Part shown: positions 28,186-37,949 of the stretch, piece after piece
Layout of the letters: each line of letters begins with the position of its first letter
Position numbering within the stretch: position 1 is the stretch's first letter
Assembly (NCBI RefSeq): GCF_030063145.1
Contig: NZ_JASISM010000001.1
Span: 496,001 to 560,000 of the forward strand
Length of the DNA: 64,000 bases
Direction of reading: 5' to 3'
Origin: Cryobacterium sp. PH31-L1
GTDB taxonomy: Bacteria; Actinomycetota; Actinomycetes; Actinomycetales; Microbacteriaceae
The notes under the pieces: model-generated
Database searches by the model: none
Seen by the model: the letters and a program-made list of their open reading frames with translations, nothing else
What the model was told of the DNA's origin: nothing
Program-made: the position numbers and the translations under genes

Positions 28186-29193
28186 GTGTCCCGACGCCTG
28201 ACCATCACGCTCGCTGCCGCAGCGAGCATCCTCGCTCTGGGGCTCGGCGGATGCACCGCCGCCGATGACCCGACGGCTGGCGCCGCCGACGCCGCGGCAT
28301 CCGGCAGCTTTCCCGTCACCATCGAGCACGCCTTCGGCGAGACCACGATTGACGAGCAGCCGACCCGCGTCGTGGCCTGGGGCTGGGGAAGTGCCGATGA
28401 CGCGATCGCGCTCGGCGTGACGCCGGTGGCGATTCCGTTCCAGAGCTACGGCGGCGACGAGGACGGCCTACTGCCATGGATCGCCGATGCGCTCAAGGGC
28501 GAGGAAATGCCGGTCGTTCTGCCCGACACCGAGGAGCCGCCCTACGAGGACATCGCCGCGGCCGCACCCGACGTGATTCTCGCCGCGTATTCCGGTATCA
28601 CCGAAGAGGAATATGACCTGCTCAGCAAGATCGCTCCGGTCGTCGCCTACCCGGGTGAGCCCTGGGCCACTCCGTGGCGCGACCTGATCGAGATCACCGG
28701 CACCGCACTCGGCAAGAGCACCGAGGCGACCGCTCTGCTCGCGTCGATCGACACCGAAATCGCCGACCAGGCCGCCGCGCACCCCGAATTCGTCGGCAAG
28801 ACCATCGCCCTGACGAGCGACAGCGACGGAACCTTCTACGTCTATAAGAAGGAAGACCCGCGCGTCGCGTTCACGCTCGGCCTTGGCTTCGTCAGCGCCC
28901 CCGCCGTGGACGAGCTCGCCACCGACGAGGCCAGCTTCTACTACACGCTCAGCTACGAACAGCTCGATCGGCTCTCCAGTGATTTGCTGGTCAACTTCGG
29001 CTCCACTCAGGAACAGTCGGATGCGTTCCTGGACGCGAGCTACTCCCAGGCGATGATGCAGGTGCAGGCCGGCACGGTCGCCAGCCCGGTCGGCGCCGCG
29101 TTCATCAGCTCGGTCTCGCCGCCCACAGGGCTCTCGCTGAGCTGGGGCCTCGACGACTACGTCACCCTGCTCGCGGCCGCCGTCAACCAATAG
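28186..29193 (+). CDS. Iron-siderophore-binding lipoprotein
   Basis: A 335-residue FecB/FhuD-type receptor. The signal peptide ends at lipobox LGGC (Cys 23) after a GTG start with GGAGA upstream. The peripla_BP_2 fold is seen in RVVAWGWGSADDAIALGVTPVAI and in EDIAAAAPDVILAAYSGITEEEYDLL. WATPWRDLIEITGTALG is the inter-lobe helix region. It is anchored outside the membrane and hands ferric siderophores to the FecCD permeases encoded just upstream, under its own iron box. Confidence 0.94.
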   Translation: MSRRLTITLAAAASILALGLGGCTAADDPTAGAADAAASGSFPVTIEHAFGETTIDEQPTRVVAWGWGSADDAIALGVTPVAIPFQSYGGDEDGLLPWIADALKGEEMPVVLPDTEEPPYEDIAAAAPDVILAAYSGITEEEYDLLSKIAPVVAYPGEPWATPWRDLIEITGTALGKSTEATALLASIDTEIADQAAAHPEFVGKTIALTSDSDGTFYVYKKEDPRVAFTLGLGFVSAPAVDELATDEASFYYTLSYEQLDRLSSDLLVNFGSTQEQSDAFLDASYSQAMMQVQAGTVASPVGAAFISSVSPPTGLSLSWGLDDYVTLLAAAVNQ

Positions 29194-29205
29194 CGCATCT
29201 CGAAT

Positions 29206-29246
29206 GCGGATGCCGCGGCGCCTACCGGGCGCGCGGCATCCGCTTT
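29206..29246. terminator. Hairpin terminator between convergent genes
   Basis: GCGGATGCCGCG (29206-29217) pairs perfectly with 29232-29243, and the loop holds a further GCGCC/GGCGC pairing. A short T run (CTTTG) follows. It lies between the siderophore receptor and the convergent GNAT gene and could serve both. It is also built from two inverted copies of the CGGATGC heptamer. Confidence 0.7.
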
Positions 29247-29289
29247 GCATATGGCTGCGCCCATATCAAGCCGTCGACAGGACCAGTAC

Positions 29290-29814
29290 CTAGAAGTCTG
29301 ACTCGCCCGACTCGTCGACGACGTCGAGGCGCTTCTGAAACTCCAGGTACCCGATCGCTTCCCAGTCCTTGTCCAGGTCGAACTGCGGTTCGTAGCCGAG
29401 CGCGCGGTAGAGCGCTACGGCCTCCGGCTGGCGTGCACCGGTGGTCAGCACGATCGAGCGGATGCCGCGCCGCCGGCCTTCCGCCTCCAGCTCGGCCATC
29501 ACCAGGCGGGCCAGCCCCCGGCGGCGGTGCGCGGAGTGCGTCCACACCCGTTTGACCTCGACCGAGTCAGGTTCATCGGCCCGCATGAATGCTCCGCCGG
29601 CCACCGCCTGCCCGTTTTCGACCAGGAGCAGAAAAGTGCCGCCGTCAACCGGCTGAAATCGCCGCGCCGGATACCGGCTGAGTTCGACCGACGACGGAAC
29701 GCCGTCGTTCAGACCGTAGCGCTCGTCGTACTCCCGTGACAGCTCGGCCACCAGGGGAGCGGCGAGCGGGTCGGTGGGGGAGGTAAACAGAATATTCGGT
29801 CTGGGGGTGGGCAC
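29290..29814 (-). CDS. GNAT-family N-acetyltransferase
   Basis: A 174-residue acetyltransferase. EVKRVWTHSAHRRRGLARLV carries the acetyl-CoA pyrophosphate loop (HRRRGLA), and TTGARQPEAVALYRALGY the late helix typical of the fold. The frame is open up to 29868, but the GTG at 29812-29814 is preferred because TATCGT lies exactly six bases before it, the same leaderless spacing as in many neighbours; it also removes 18 residues without family similarity. Substrate unknown. Convergent with the siderophore receptor. Confidence 0.83.
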   Translation of the reverse strand: MPTPRPNILFTSPTDPLAAPLVAELSREYDERYGLNDGVPSSVELSRYPARRFQPVDGGTFLLLVENGQAVAGGAFMRADEPDSVEVKRVWTHSAHRRRGLARLVMAELEAEGRRRGIRSIVLTTGARQPEAVALYRALGYEPQFDLDKDWEAIGYLEFQKRLDVVDESGESDF

Positions 29815-29820
29815 TACTCG

Positions 29821-29826
29821 ACGATA
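29821..29826 (-). promoter_or_regulatory. -10 box deciding the GNAT start
   Basis: TATCGT on the minus strand, six bases before GTG 29814. This places the start inside the longer open frame. Confidence 0.5.
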
Positions 29827-29899
29827 GATCCCGGGCATCCGCTCGTCAAAATTTCGACCTACGGGCACACTCTCGAATCTGGTGCGTACGAGGGTGCAC

Positions 29900-29946
29900 T
29901 AGGCTCGTTAGGTCTTATCCGCGTGCGGATTCACTGGCGAATCCGC
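29900..29946 (+). promoter_or_regulatory. Promoter and leader hairpin of the amino-acid-binding protein
   Basis: TAGGCT (29900-29905) is a possible -10 box. About 20 bases later GCGGATTC (29925-29932) pairs with GAATCCGC (29939-29946) in the 66-base leader before the AGAAGGAAG ribosome site. The hairpin may stabilise the mRNA or bind a regulator; the function is not known. Confidence 0.4.
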
Positions 29947-29977
29947 GCATTTTCGAACACATATAGAAGGAAGTGCC

Positions 29978-30868
29978 ATGCGCGCACGCTACATTGTTCC
30001 GGCATTCGCCGCCGCAGCCGTTCTGCTGCTGACCGGCTGTGTCGACAACTCCACTCCGGCGGCCACCACCACGGATGCCGCCGCCACCATTGACGCGGAC
30101 GCCACCGCGGTCGCGCTGCTCCCCGCCTCGATCAAGAGCGCGGGCGTGCTCATCATCGGCACCGATGCCGCGTACCCGCCGAACGAGTTCAAAGACGAGT
30201 CGGGCGCCCCGATCGGCTGGGGGATTGAACTCTCCGACGGTATCGCCGCCAAACTCGGCCTGACGACCAAGTACCAGATCGCGTCGTTCGACAACATCAT
30301 TCCGAGCATCACCGGCGGCACCGTCGACATCGGCGAATCGTCGTTCACCGACAACCTCGAGCGCGAGAAGCAGGTCGACTTCGTCAACTACTACAACGCC
30401 GGCATTCTCTGGGCCTCGCCCACCGGAACGACCGTCGACCCCGACAACGCCTGCGGCCTGACCGTCGCTGTGCAGTCGGGCACGGTCGAATACACCGACG
30501 AGCTCCCCGCCAAGAATGATGCCTGTCTGGCCGCCGGCAAGGAAAAGATCGAGGTTCTGCCCTATGGTTCGCAGGACGAAGCGACCAACGCCGTCATTCT
30601 AGGCAAGGCCGCCGCCCTCAGCGCTGACTCGCCCGTCACCCTGTACGCCATCTCCAAGGCCGACGGCAAGCTGGAGCCGGCCGGCGAGAGCTTCGACACT
30701 GCTCCCTACGGCATCACCGTCAACAAGGGTTCCGACCTGACCAAGGCCGTGCAGGCTGCCCTGCAGTCGATGGTTGACGACGGTTCCTACGGCAAGATCC
30801 TCGACAAGTGGGGCGTCACCGATGGTGGCATCGACACCATAACCATCAACGCCGCGTCCAACGGCTAG
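29978..30868 (+). CDS. Amino-acid ABC transporter substrate-binding lipoprotein
   Basis: A 296-residue SBP_bac_3-type receptor with lipobox LLTGC after a short signal peptide and a Thr/Ala-rich linker. GTDAAYPPNEFKDESG and GWGIELSDGIAAKLGL are the family's first ligand segments, and IIPSITGGTVDIGESSF follows. GGAAG stands just before the ATG. It would capture a polar or glutamine-like amino acid outside the membrane for the permease and ATPase that follow. The ligand cannot be deduced. Confidence 0.92.
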   Translation: MRARYIVPAFAAAAVLLLTGCVDNSTPAATTTDAAATIDADATAVALLPASIKSAGVLIIGTDAAYPPNEFKDESGAPIGWGIELSDGIAAKLGLTTKYQIASFDNIIPSITGGTVDIGESSFTDNLEREKQVDFVNYYNAGILWASPTGTTVDPDNACGLTVAVQSGTVEYTDELPAKNDACLAAGKEKIEVLPYGSQDEATNAVILGKAAALSADSPVTLYAISKADGKLEPAGESFDTAPYGITVNKGSDLTKAVQAALQSMVDDGSYGKILDKWGVTDGGIDTITINAASNG

Positions 30869-30885
30869 AGAGCGCGAATTTCATC

Positions 30886-31869
30886 ATGACTGACACTGCC
30901 GTGAGCGGCGGCAAGACGGAACCCGGAATTAAGGCGATTCGCCTGCGCCACCCGTGGCGCAATACGTTCGCGGTTGTGTTACTGCTCATCGTTGCGCTGT
31001 TCGTCGTCGATGCGGCGATGCGACCGGCCTACGACTGGCCGGCGGTCGGCAAGTACCTGTTCGACCAGCGCATCTCGCAGGCGGCTTTCGTCACCCTGCA
31101 GCTCACCGTGTACTCCATGATCATCGCGATCATCCTCGGCGTGACGCTCGCCATCATGCGGCTGTCGCCGAACCCGGTGGTCAACAGCATCGCCTGGGTC
31201 TACCTCTGGGTGTTCCGCGGAACCCCGGTGTACGTGCAGCTGGTGTTCTGGGGCCTGATCGGAACTATCTACCAATCCATCGATATCGGGCTGCCGTTCA
31301 CAGAACCCTGGGTGTCGTTTCCGACCCGGGTTGCGCTGTCCGCCTTCGTCCTCGCGATCGTCGGGCTCGCGCTCAATGAGGCCGCCTACATGGCCGAAAT
31401 CGTGCGTGCAGGGCTGCTCTCGGTCGACAGTGGCCAGGAAGAAGCCGCGACAGCGCTCGGCATGAGCTGGTTCCAGACAATGGTGCGCGTCATCGTTCCG
31501 CAGTCGATGCGGGTGATAATCCCGCCGGCGGGCAACGAGGTCATCTCGATGCTGAAGACCACCTCGCTCGTGACGGCCATCCCGTTCACCCTCGAGCTCT
31601 ACACCCGCTCCCGCGATATCGCCGCCGTGACCTTCGAGACCGTTCCGCTGCTGATTGTCGCGTCGATCTGGTACCTGTTTTTCACCTCCATTCTCATGGT
31701 CGGCCAATACTTTCTGGAGAAGCGCTTCGCGCGCGGCATCGGCGATCGCCGCCCGGACAAGAAAGCGGATGACGCCACCGCCGCCATGACCGGCGTCACG
31801 CCGGTCGTCGGCAGCGGTCAACCCACCGTAGTGCTGCCGCCCACCGACCCGCACAAGGGAGACCGCTGA
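30886..31869 (+). CDS. Amino-acid ABC transporter permease
   Basis: A 327-residue HisM/GlnP-type permease. [16 protein letters not shown] and [20 protein letters not shown] are the two hallmark segments, and the EAA loop reads [21 protein letters not shown]. Cytosolic extensions of about 30 residues at each end lengthen it beyond the usual 220-250. Start is ATG at 30886, 17 bases after the receptor stop; the open frame further upstream overlaps the receptor. It has the same length as the paralogous permease at 61.2 kb. Confidence 0.93.
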   Translation: MTDTAVSGGKTEPGIKAIRLRHPWRNTFAVVLLLIVALFVVDAAMRPAYDWPAVGKYLFDQRISQAAFVTLQLTVYSMIIAIILGVTLAIMRLSPNPVVNSIAWVYLWVFRGTPVYVQLVFWGLIGTIYQSIDIGLPFTEPWVSFPTRVALSAFVLAIVGLALNEAAYMAEIVRAGLLSVDSGQEEAATALGMSWFQTMVRVIVPQSMRVIIPPAGNEVISMLKTTSLVTAIPFTLELYTRSRDIAAVTFETVPLLIVASIWYLFFTSILMVGQYFLEKRFARGIGDRRPDKKADDATAAMTGVTPVVGSGQPTVVLPPTDPHKGDR

Positions 31870-32636
31870 TGCCCGATACCCCGATGGTGGTCGCCGACCG
31901 CGTCTCCAAGAGCTTCGGCTCCAACGAGGTGCTCAAGAGCATTTCGCTCGAGGTGAAGCGGGGCGAGGTCATGTGTCTGGTCGGGCCCAGCGGTTCGGGC
32001 AAGTCCACCTTTCTGCGCTGCATCAACCACCTCGAGGTCGTCTCGGCCGGTCGGCTCAGCGTCGACGGTGAGCTCATCGGCTACCGCGAGGCCAATGACA
32101 AGCTCTACGAGATGCGCCCGAAGGAGGCCGCCCGGCAGCGCCGCGACATCGGTATGGTGTTCCAGCGGTTCAACCTGTTTCCGCACATGACCGCGCTGCA
32201 GAACGTCATGGAAGCACCCATCCGCGTCAAGGGCCTGTCCAAGGCCGGGGTCGAAGCCAACGCGCGCGCCCTGCTGGCCAGGGTCGGCTTGGCTGAACGT
32301 GCCGACTACTACCCGGCGCACCTCTCCGGCGGCCAGCAGCAGCGGGTTGCGATTGCGCGTGCCCTCGCCATGGAACCCAAGCTGATGCTGTTCGATGAGC
32401 CCACCAGTGCGCTCGACCCCGAGCTCGTCGGCGAGGTGCTCGACGTCATGCAGGGCCTCGCCCGCGACGGCATGACCATGATCGTGGTCACCCACGAGAT
32501 GGGATTCGCCCGTGAAGTCGCCGATTCGCTCGTCTTCATGGACGGCGGAGTCGTCGTGGAGAGCGGCGTTCCCACCGAGGTGCTCGCGAACCCCCAGCAC
32601 CATCGCACCCAGGCCTTCCTCTCCAAGGTGCTCTAG
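31869..32636 (+). CDS. Amino-acid ABC transporter ATP-binding protein
   Basis: A 255-residue GlnQ/HisP-type ATPase: Walker [10 protein letters not shown] near residue 39, Q-loop [16 protein letters not shown], signature [15 protein letters not shown], Walker [14 protein letters not shown] and switch His in [12 protein letters not shown]. It begins at an ATG sharing one base with the permease stop. An insertion with [17 protein letters not shown] between Walker A and the Q-loop is shared with the 62-kb paralogue. Confidence 0.95.
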   Translation: MPDTPMVVADRVSKSFGSNEVLKSISLEVKRGEVMCLVGPSGSGKSTFLRCINHLEVVSAGRLSVDGELIGYREANDKLYEMRPKEAARQRRDIGMVFQRFNLFPHMTALQNVMEAPIRVKGLSKAGVEANARALLARVGLAERADYYPAHLSGGQQQRVAIARALAMEPKLMLFDEPTSALDPELVGEVLDVMQGLARDGMTMIVVTHEMGFAREVADSLVFMDGGVVVESGVPTEVLANPQHHRTQAFLSKVL

Positions 32637-32651
32637 CCCCGCGCTCATTAC

Positions 32652-32724
32652 TTTCCGGGCCCGGGCCCGGAAAGTGGGCCCATGATAGAGCATGGGCCCG
32701 GTTCCATAAGGTGGGCCCGGGCGG
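32652..32724. repeat. GGGCCC-rich palindromic element, copy 1
   Basis: This 73-bp unit starts with a perfect 22-bp palindrome (TTTCCGGGCCC and its complement, 32652-32673). It continues with GGGCCCATG-ATAGAG-CATGGGCCC, a nine-bp stem with six-base loop (32676-32699), and ends in GTGGGCCCGGGCGG. It differs from copy 2 at one base (T at 32675). It lies in the convergent gap between the ABC ATPase and hrpA. No coding role is likely. Confidence 0.85.
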
Positions 32725-32801
32725 GCTCGGAGCTCCAGCGGGTGCGCCGGCCGGTGGTGCGGGTCCGGGTCGTGCCTTGTGTGCTCGCAGGGCTCGTTCA
32801 T

Positions 32802-32874
32802 TTTCCGGGCCCGGGCCCGGAAAGCGGGCCCATGATAGAGCATGGGCCCGGTTCCATAAGGTGGGCCCGGGCGG
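32802..32874. repeat. GGGCCC-rich palindromic element, copy 2
   Basis: A direct copy of the 73-bp unit exactly 150 bases after the first, with C instead of T at 32825. The palindromes are at 32802-32823 and 32826-32849. The 77-base spacer between copies is GC-rich and carries no visible gene. It ends 24 bases before the hrpA stop. Confidence 0.85.
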
Positions 32875-32898
32875 CAGAACACCCGGCCGGGCGGCTAC

Positions 32899-35800
32899 TT
32901 AGCCGGCGAGCACCTTCTGAATGCGTTGCAGTGACACGCTCTCGGCGGCCTTCAGCTCCTGCGCGAACAGGCTGATGCGCAGTTCCTCGATCATCCAGCG
33001 GGCGCGCAGAACCGGCGCCGCGGCATCCGCTTTGAGCGGCATGGTGCCGCCGGCGTTCTCGAAGCGGGTGGTCGCCGCCTGGGTCTCGTTCATCCAGACC
33101 CGGTCGCGGCTGGGGTTGTCGACCAGTTTCGGCACCCGTGCGCTGATGCCGCTGAGGTACCGCGGCAGGTGGCGCAGCTGTGCCAGGCCGGTTTCGCTCA
33201 CGAATCCGGGATAAACCAGGGCGGTGAGTTGCTGGCGGGCGTCGCTGATTCCGGGCAGCAGCGCCATGCTGGTCGCGGCCTTGAGTGCTTTGTCGGCCAG
33301 ACGTTGAGCCGTGAGAATGCGGGCCACCAGCCCGACGGTTTCGAACATGGAATCCATCACGACGCCGGACACCCGGTCGCGAATGGTGTCGAACTCGGCC
33401 TTCATGAACACCTGCCCGTCGGGACGTACCCGAAACAGCACGTCGTCGACCGCGGCGGCGAGGCAATCCTCGAACAGGGCCTGGGTCGACCTGTATGGGC
33501 CGGTGGCGAGGCTGAGTTTCTCGGTCGCAGTCAGGTGCTGCTGCACGTACGCGGCCGGCGACGGCGTCGCGAGCAGCAGCAGACGCCGCACCCCGAGGGG
33601 CAGTGATCGGGCCTGCTCCAGCTCGGTGCTCATCATGCGAATAGAAACTGATGCCCCGTCATCGACCAGCGTCGGATACCCGCGAATCGTGTTGTCACCC
33701 TGCTTGGTGTCCAGAAAGCGCGGGAGTTCGCCGAGGTCCCACGTGGTGATTCCGCCGCGCTCGATCGCATTGCTGGGCGCCGCGGCGCTCGTCGCCTTCG
33801 CAACGCTCTCCCGCACCCGGGTGACCAGGCGGCGCTGCAGGTCGGTGAGGTCCTTGTCGGCGGCGACCGTGCGCCCGCGCTCGTCGGTGACCACAAAGGT
33901 CATGCGCAGGTGCGACGGGACCCGGCCGAGCTCGAAGTCGCGTGACGAAACCGGCACATAGGTGAGCTTCTGAATCAGGGCGGCGAGCGTCTCAGCGAAC
34001 GAAGCCTCGGGTACCGGCGTCGGCAGGGTCTCCACGATCCCGGGCTCGCCCGGCAGCTCGCCGAGGAGTCGAGCGGCCCAGTCGGCGGCTGGAACGACGT
34101 TGCGCCGGATGCTTTTCGGCAGCGACTTGATCATGGCTGTCACGAGCTCGGCGCGGAGGCCCGGCACCTGCCAGTCGAAACCGTGCGGCGACAGGCGGGC
34201 CAGCAGCGCGAGCGGAATACGCACGGTCACACCGTCGTCTTCTTCGCCGGGTTCGAAGCGGTAGCCGAGCGTCAAACGCTGATCACCCTGCTGCCAGCTC
34301 GGCGGAAACAGCCCCTCGTCGATCTCGGGGGAGTCCTCGGCGACGAGAGCGTCGGCCGTCATGGTGAGCAGGTCGGGGGTGTCGAACCGGGCCGTGCGCC
34401 ACCAGCCCTCGAAGCTCTTGGTCGACGAGACGTCGGCCGGAATCCGCCGCTGGTAGAAGTCGAAGACAGCCTCATCATCAACGAGGATGTCCCGGCGCCG
34501 GGTGCGCTCCTCCAGCTCGGCGAGTTCCTCCCGCAGCCGCGCATTGGCGCGCTCGAACGCCCACATGCCGGGGTCTCCGATTTGGCCGGGCCTTCCGCCG
34601 CGGCTCGCGCTGGAGCCGACCGCGGGGGCGCCGCCGGACCCGCGCCCGCCGGAGGCGTCGCCCCCATCGACCGAGATGCTCACGCGTTCGTTGCGGGACG
34701 GCCCCCGACCACCGCGATCGGCTTCCTTCTCCGCCGCCACCGATTGCGGCCCCGATGCACGGTCCCACTCGCCCTCGACCAATGCGTGCCGAATGAACAG
34801 CTCGCGGGCATAGGCCGGGTCGATGCGGGAGAACTGCACGCGGCGCCGCGCCACGATCGGCACGCCGTACAGGGTGACACGTTCGTACACGACGGCGGCG
34901 CCCTGCTTCATCTCCCAGTGCGGTTCGGAATAGCTGCGCTTGCACAGGTCGCCGGCGAGCGACTCGGCCCAGGCCGGGTCGACGACAGCGTTCATGCGGG
35001 CGAACAGTCGGCTGGTCTCGACCAGTTCGGCGCTCATCACCGCGTTTGGCTGCTTCTTGGCCAGAGTCGAGCCGGGAAACAGCACGAACCGCTGCTGCCT
35101 CGCCCCGACGTAGTCCTTCTTGGCGACGTCCTTCAATCCGATGTGGGAAAGCAGGCCGGCCAGGAGCGAACGGTGCACGCCGTCGGGATTCGCACTCGGC
35201 TCGCCCAGGTGCAGGCCGAGCGGCTTGGCGAGCTGACGCAACTGGCGCAGCACGTCCTGCCATTCGCGCACCCGCAGATAGTTGAGGTACTCGTTCTTGC
35301 ACAACCGCCGAAAGGCGCTCGAGCCCAGCTCGGACTGCTGCTTCTCAAGGTAGTTCCAGAGGTTGAGCAGGCTGAGAAAGTCGCTCGTGGGGTCGGCGAA
35401 CCGAGCGTGAAACTGGTCGGCCTGAGCCCGACGCTCCAGCGGACGCTCCCGCGGATCCTGAATGGTGAGCCCGGCCACGATCGCCATGACTTCCCGGCTG
35501 GTGCCCTGCGTTTTCGACTCGATCACCATGCGGCCAAACCGCGGGTCGATCGGCAGTTGCGCGAGCTGTTGGCCGATGCGGGTCAGGCGCGGGGTGGCCG
35601 GGCCGGCCGGGGCCGCGGCATCCGTTGCCCCGCGGCCGCTCTTGGTGCGGCCGGCTCCCTCGGCCTCGATGGCGCCGAGTTCGGCGAGCAGATCGAGGCC
35701 GTCCTTGATATTGCGGGAGTCCGGCGGAGTCAGGAACGGGAACGAGGCGATGTCGCCGAGGCCGAGTGAGATCATCTGCAGAATGACCGCGGCGAGGTTG

Positions 35801-36966
35801 GTGCGCAGAATTTCCGGCTCGGTATATTCCGGACGTCGCATATAATCTTCTTCGGAGTACAACCGAATCGCAATACCGTCACTCGTGCGGCCGCTGCGGC
35901 CGCTGCGCTGGTTGCCTGAGGCCTGCGAGATGGCTTCGATTGGCAGACGCTGCACCTTGGAGCGCACGCTATAGCGGCTGATGCGCGCGGTTCCGGCGTC
36001 GATCACGTAGCGGATGCCCGGCACCGTCAGGCTGGTCTCAGCCACGTTCGTCGCGAGCACGATGCGCCGTTTGACCCCGGCCACGGTCGACGGCTGGAAC
36101 ACCCGGTGCTGGTCCGCCGACGACAGTCGGCCGTACAGCGGCAGCACCTCGGTCGGGTTGCGGCTGGCCGAGGAGGCGTATTTGCCCTGCAGCGCGTCGG
36201 CGGCATCGCGAATCTCGGTCTCGCCGGAGAGAAAGACCAGCACGTCGCCGTTCGACTCGCGTTCGAGCTCGTCGAGGGCCGTGGTGATGCCCTCGATGTA
36301 GTCGCGGTCGACCGGAGGAGCGGCATCCGTGGTGTCGTCATCATCGTCAATGCCGGGCTCGGCGACGAGCGGCCGGTAGCGAATCTCGACCGGGAAGGTG
36401 CGCCCGGAGACCTCGACGACCGGCGCCGGGGTGCCGTCGGCCGCCGCGAAATGCTTCGCGAAACTGGCCGGGTCGATGGTGGCCGAGGTGATGATGAGCT
36501 TGAGATCCGGTCGCTTCGGCAGCAGCTGCCGCAGGTAGCCAAGCAGAAAGTCAATGTTCAGGCTGCGCTCGTGCGCCTCGTCGATGATGATCGTGTCGTA
36601 CTTGCGCAACATGCGGTCGCGGTGGATCTCGTTCAAGAGGATGCCGTCGGTCATCAGCTTGATCCGGGTGTCGGCACCGACCTTGTCCGTGAACCGCACC
36701 TGGTAGCCGACCAGCTGCCCGACCTCCTGGCCGAGTTCCTCGGCGATTCGTTCGGCGATGGTGCGCGCGGCGAGCCGGCGCGGCTGGGTGTGGCCGATGT
36801 TCTTGCGGCCGAGCTCGAGGCAGATCTTGGGCAGCTGGGTGGTCTTGCCCGACCCGGTCGACCCGGCGACGATCACCACCTGGTGGTCGCGAATGGCGCG
36901 GGCGATGTCCTCCCGGCGCTGGCTGACCGGCAGTTCGGGCGGGAAGGTGATGTTGACGGAGTCCAT
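32899..36966 (-). CDS. hrpA: ATP-dependent RNA helicase HrpA
   Basis: A 1355-residue DEAH-box helicase, of the usual HrpA size. Walker A is GSTGSGKT at 35-42 and DEAH at 129-132. TSAT, the QASGNQRSGRSGRTSDG motif VI and the helicase-associated and OB-fold regions follow; a long C-terminal DUF3418 region completes the chain. Residues near 760-800 form a Gly/Ser/Ala-rich linker. In E. coli HrpA acts on ribosomes and mRNA. The ATG has GGAAAG upstream and TACGAT nine bases upstream of it. Confidence 0.95.
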   Translation of the reverse strand: MDSVNITFPPELPVSQRREDIARAIRDHQVVIVAGSTGSGKTTQLPKICLELGRKNIGHTQPRRLAARTIAERIAEELGQEVGQLVGYQVRFTDKVGADTRIKLMTDGILLNEIHRDRMLRKYDTIIIDEAHERSLNIDFLLGYLRQLLPKRPDLKLIITSATIDPASFAKHFAAADGTPAPVVEVSGRTFPVEIRYRPLVAEPGIDDDDDTTDAAPPVDRDYIEGITTALDELERESNGDVLVFLSGETEIRDAADALQGKYASSASRNPTEVLPLYGRLSSADQHRVFQPSTVAGVKRRIVLATNVAETSLTVPGIRYVIDAGTARISRYSVRSKVQRLPIEAISQASGNQRSGRSGRTSDGIAIRLYSEEDYMRRPEYTEPEILRTNLAAVILQMISLGLGDIASFPFLTPPDSRNIKDGLDLLAELGAIEAEGAGRTKSGRGATDAAAPAGPATPRLTRIGQQLAQLPIDPRFGRMVIESKTQGTSREVMAIVAGLTIQDPRERPLERRAQADQFHARFADPTSDFLSLLNLWNYLEKQQSELGSSAFRRLCKNEYLNYLRVREWQDVLRQLRQLAKPLGLHLGEPSANPDGVHRSLLAGLLSHIGLKDVAKKDYVGARQQRFVLFPGSTLAKKQPNAVMSAELVETSRLFARMNAVVDPAWAESLAGDLCKRSYSEPHWEMKQGAAVVYERVTLYGVPIVARRRVQFSRIDPAYARELFIRHALVEGEWDRASGPQSVAAEKEADRGGRGPSRNERVSISVDGGDASGGRGSGGAPAVGSSASRGGRPGQIGDPGMWAFERANARLREELAELEERTRRRDILVDDEAVFDFYQRRIPADVSSTKSFEGWWRTARFDTPDLLTMTADALVAEDSPEIDEGLFPPSWQQGDQRLTLGYRFEPGEEDDGVTVRIPLALLARLSPHGFDWQVPGLRAELVTAMIKSLPKSIRRNVVPAADWAARLLGELPGEPGIVETLPTPVPEASFAETLAALIQKLTYVPVSSRDFELGRVPSHLRMTFVVTDERGRTVAADKDLTDLQRRLVTRVRESVAKATSAAAPSNAIERGGITTWDLGELPRFLDTKQGDNTIRGYPTLVDDGASVSIRMMSTELEQARSLPLGVRRLLLLATPSPAAYVQQHLTATEKLSLATGPYRSTQALFEDCLAAAVDDVLFRVRPDGQVFMKAEFDTIRDRVSGVVMDSMFETVGLVARILTAQRLADKALKAATSMALLPGISDARQQLTALVYPGFVSETGLAQLRHLPRYLSGISARVPKLVDNPSRDRVWMNETQAATTRFENAGGTMPLKADAAAPVLRARWMIEELRISLFAQELKAAESVSLQRIQKVLAG

Positions 36967-37006
36967 GGACTTTCCATCGTACTTCTCACCCGAGGTCCAG
37001 GGCCGC

Positions 37007-37012
37007 TAGGTT
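37007..37012 (+). promoter_or_regulatory. -10 box of the ABC exporter operon
   Basis: TAGGTT in the 74-base divergent region with hrpA; transcription would start near 37019, leaving a short leader with AGAGAGA before the ATG at 37041. Confidence 0.45.
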
Positions 37013-37040
37013 GACAGGTACGACCAGAGAGAGAAAACGG

Positions 37041-37949
37041 ATGCCCACCCTTGCTCGGTTTGACCACGTCACGCGCCGCTTCGGCCAGGTTCTCGCTGTT
37101 GACGACGTGAGTCTCACCATTGAATCGGGCACCATTCTCGGCCTGCTCGGTCCGAACGCCGCCGGCAAGACCACCCTGATCTCGCTGCTTGAAGGACTTC
37201 GTCGGCCCAGCAGCGGAACCGTTGAGCTGTTCGGTGGCTCCCCGGCGGACTACCGCAATCGGCAGCGGCTCGGCAGTACGCCGCAGGAGACCGCACTGCC
37301 CTCGACCCTGCGGGTGGGCGAGGTCATCGACTTCGTCAGCAAACACTTTGAGAACCCGCTTCCGAAGGCGGCCGTCGCCGAAGAATTCGGCCTCGGTGAT
37401 CTGCTGAAACGTCAAACGGGAGCCCTGTCCGGCGGTCAGAAACGCCGGCTCAGCGTGGCGCTCGCCTTCGTGGGGCAGCCGGAGCTTGTGCTCCTGGACG
37501 AGCCGACGACCGGACTGGACGTGGATGCCCGCCGCACCCTCTGGGATGCGCTGCGCCGGCAACACGAGCGTGGTGCCACGGTCGTGGTCACGAGCCACTA
37601 CCTCGAGGAGATCGAAGCCCTCGCCCAGCGCGTCGTCGTGATGGGCCAGGGCCGCATCCTCGCCGACGACACCCTGCCGGCGATTCTCGCCCAGGTGGGG
37701 CTGCGCCAGGTGCGACTCACCTCCGACGAAGCGGATCGCATCGGTCGACTGCCCGGTGTGGTGCGCCAGGAGCTTACGGGAGACGGGACCACGACCTTCT
37801 ACGTGCAGGATTCGGACGCCATGATCGTCGAGTTGGTGCGATCGGGCATCCGCTTCACCGGTCTGACCGTGCGCGGAGCCACCCTGGAGGAAGCGTTCCT
37901 CACGCTGACCGAACCGAAACCCCAGAGCCAGGCGGAGGTCGTTCGATGA
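37041..37949 (+). CDS. ABC transporter ATP-binding protein (DrrA/CcmA-like)
   Basis: A 302-residue exporter-type ATPase: Walker A GPNAAGKTT near residue 37, signature LSGGQKRRLSVALA, Walker B LVLLDEPTTGLDVDAR and switch His in TSHYLEEIEAL. The C-terminal 80 residues match the accessory domain of drug/lantibiotic exporters. The chosen ATG at 37041 follows GAGAGAAAACGG; an in-frame start ten codons earlier lacks support. It overlaps the permease gene by four bases. Confidence 0.92.
   Translation: MPTLARFDHVTRRFGQVLAVDDVSLTIESGTILGLLGPNAAGKTTLISLLEGLRRPSSGTVELFGGSPADYRNRQRLGSTPQETALPSTLRVGEVIDFVSKHFENPLPKAAVAEEFGLGDLLKRQTGALSGGQKRRLSVALAFVGQPELVLLDEPTTGLDVDARRTLWDALRRQHERGATVVVTSHYLEEIEALAQRVVVMGQGRILADDTLPAILAQVGLRQVRLTSDEADRIGRLPGVVRQELTGDGTTTFYVQDSDAMIVELVRSGIRFTGLTVRGATLEEAFLTLTEPKPQSQAEVVR

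Noticed and set aside
31818-32882. Reverse-strand frame encoding a repeated GPMLYHGP text
   Set aside because: It only reads through the duplicated GGGCCC element and the antisense of an ABC ATPase; the peptide repeat is a result of the DNA repeat.
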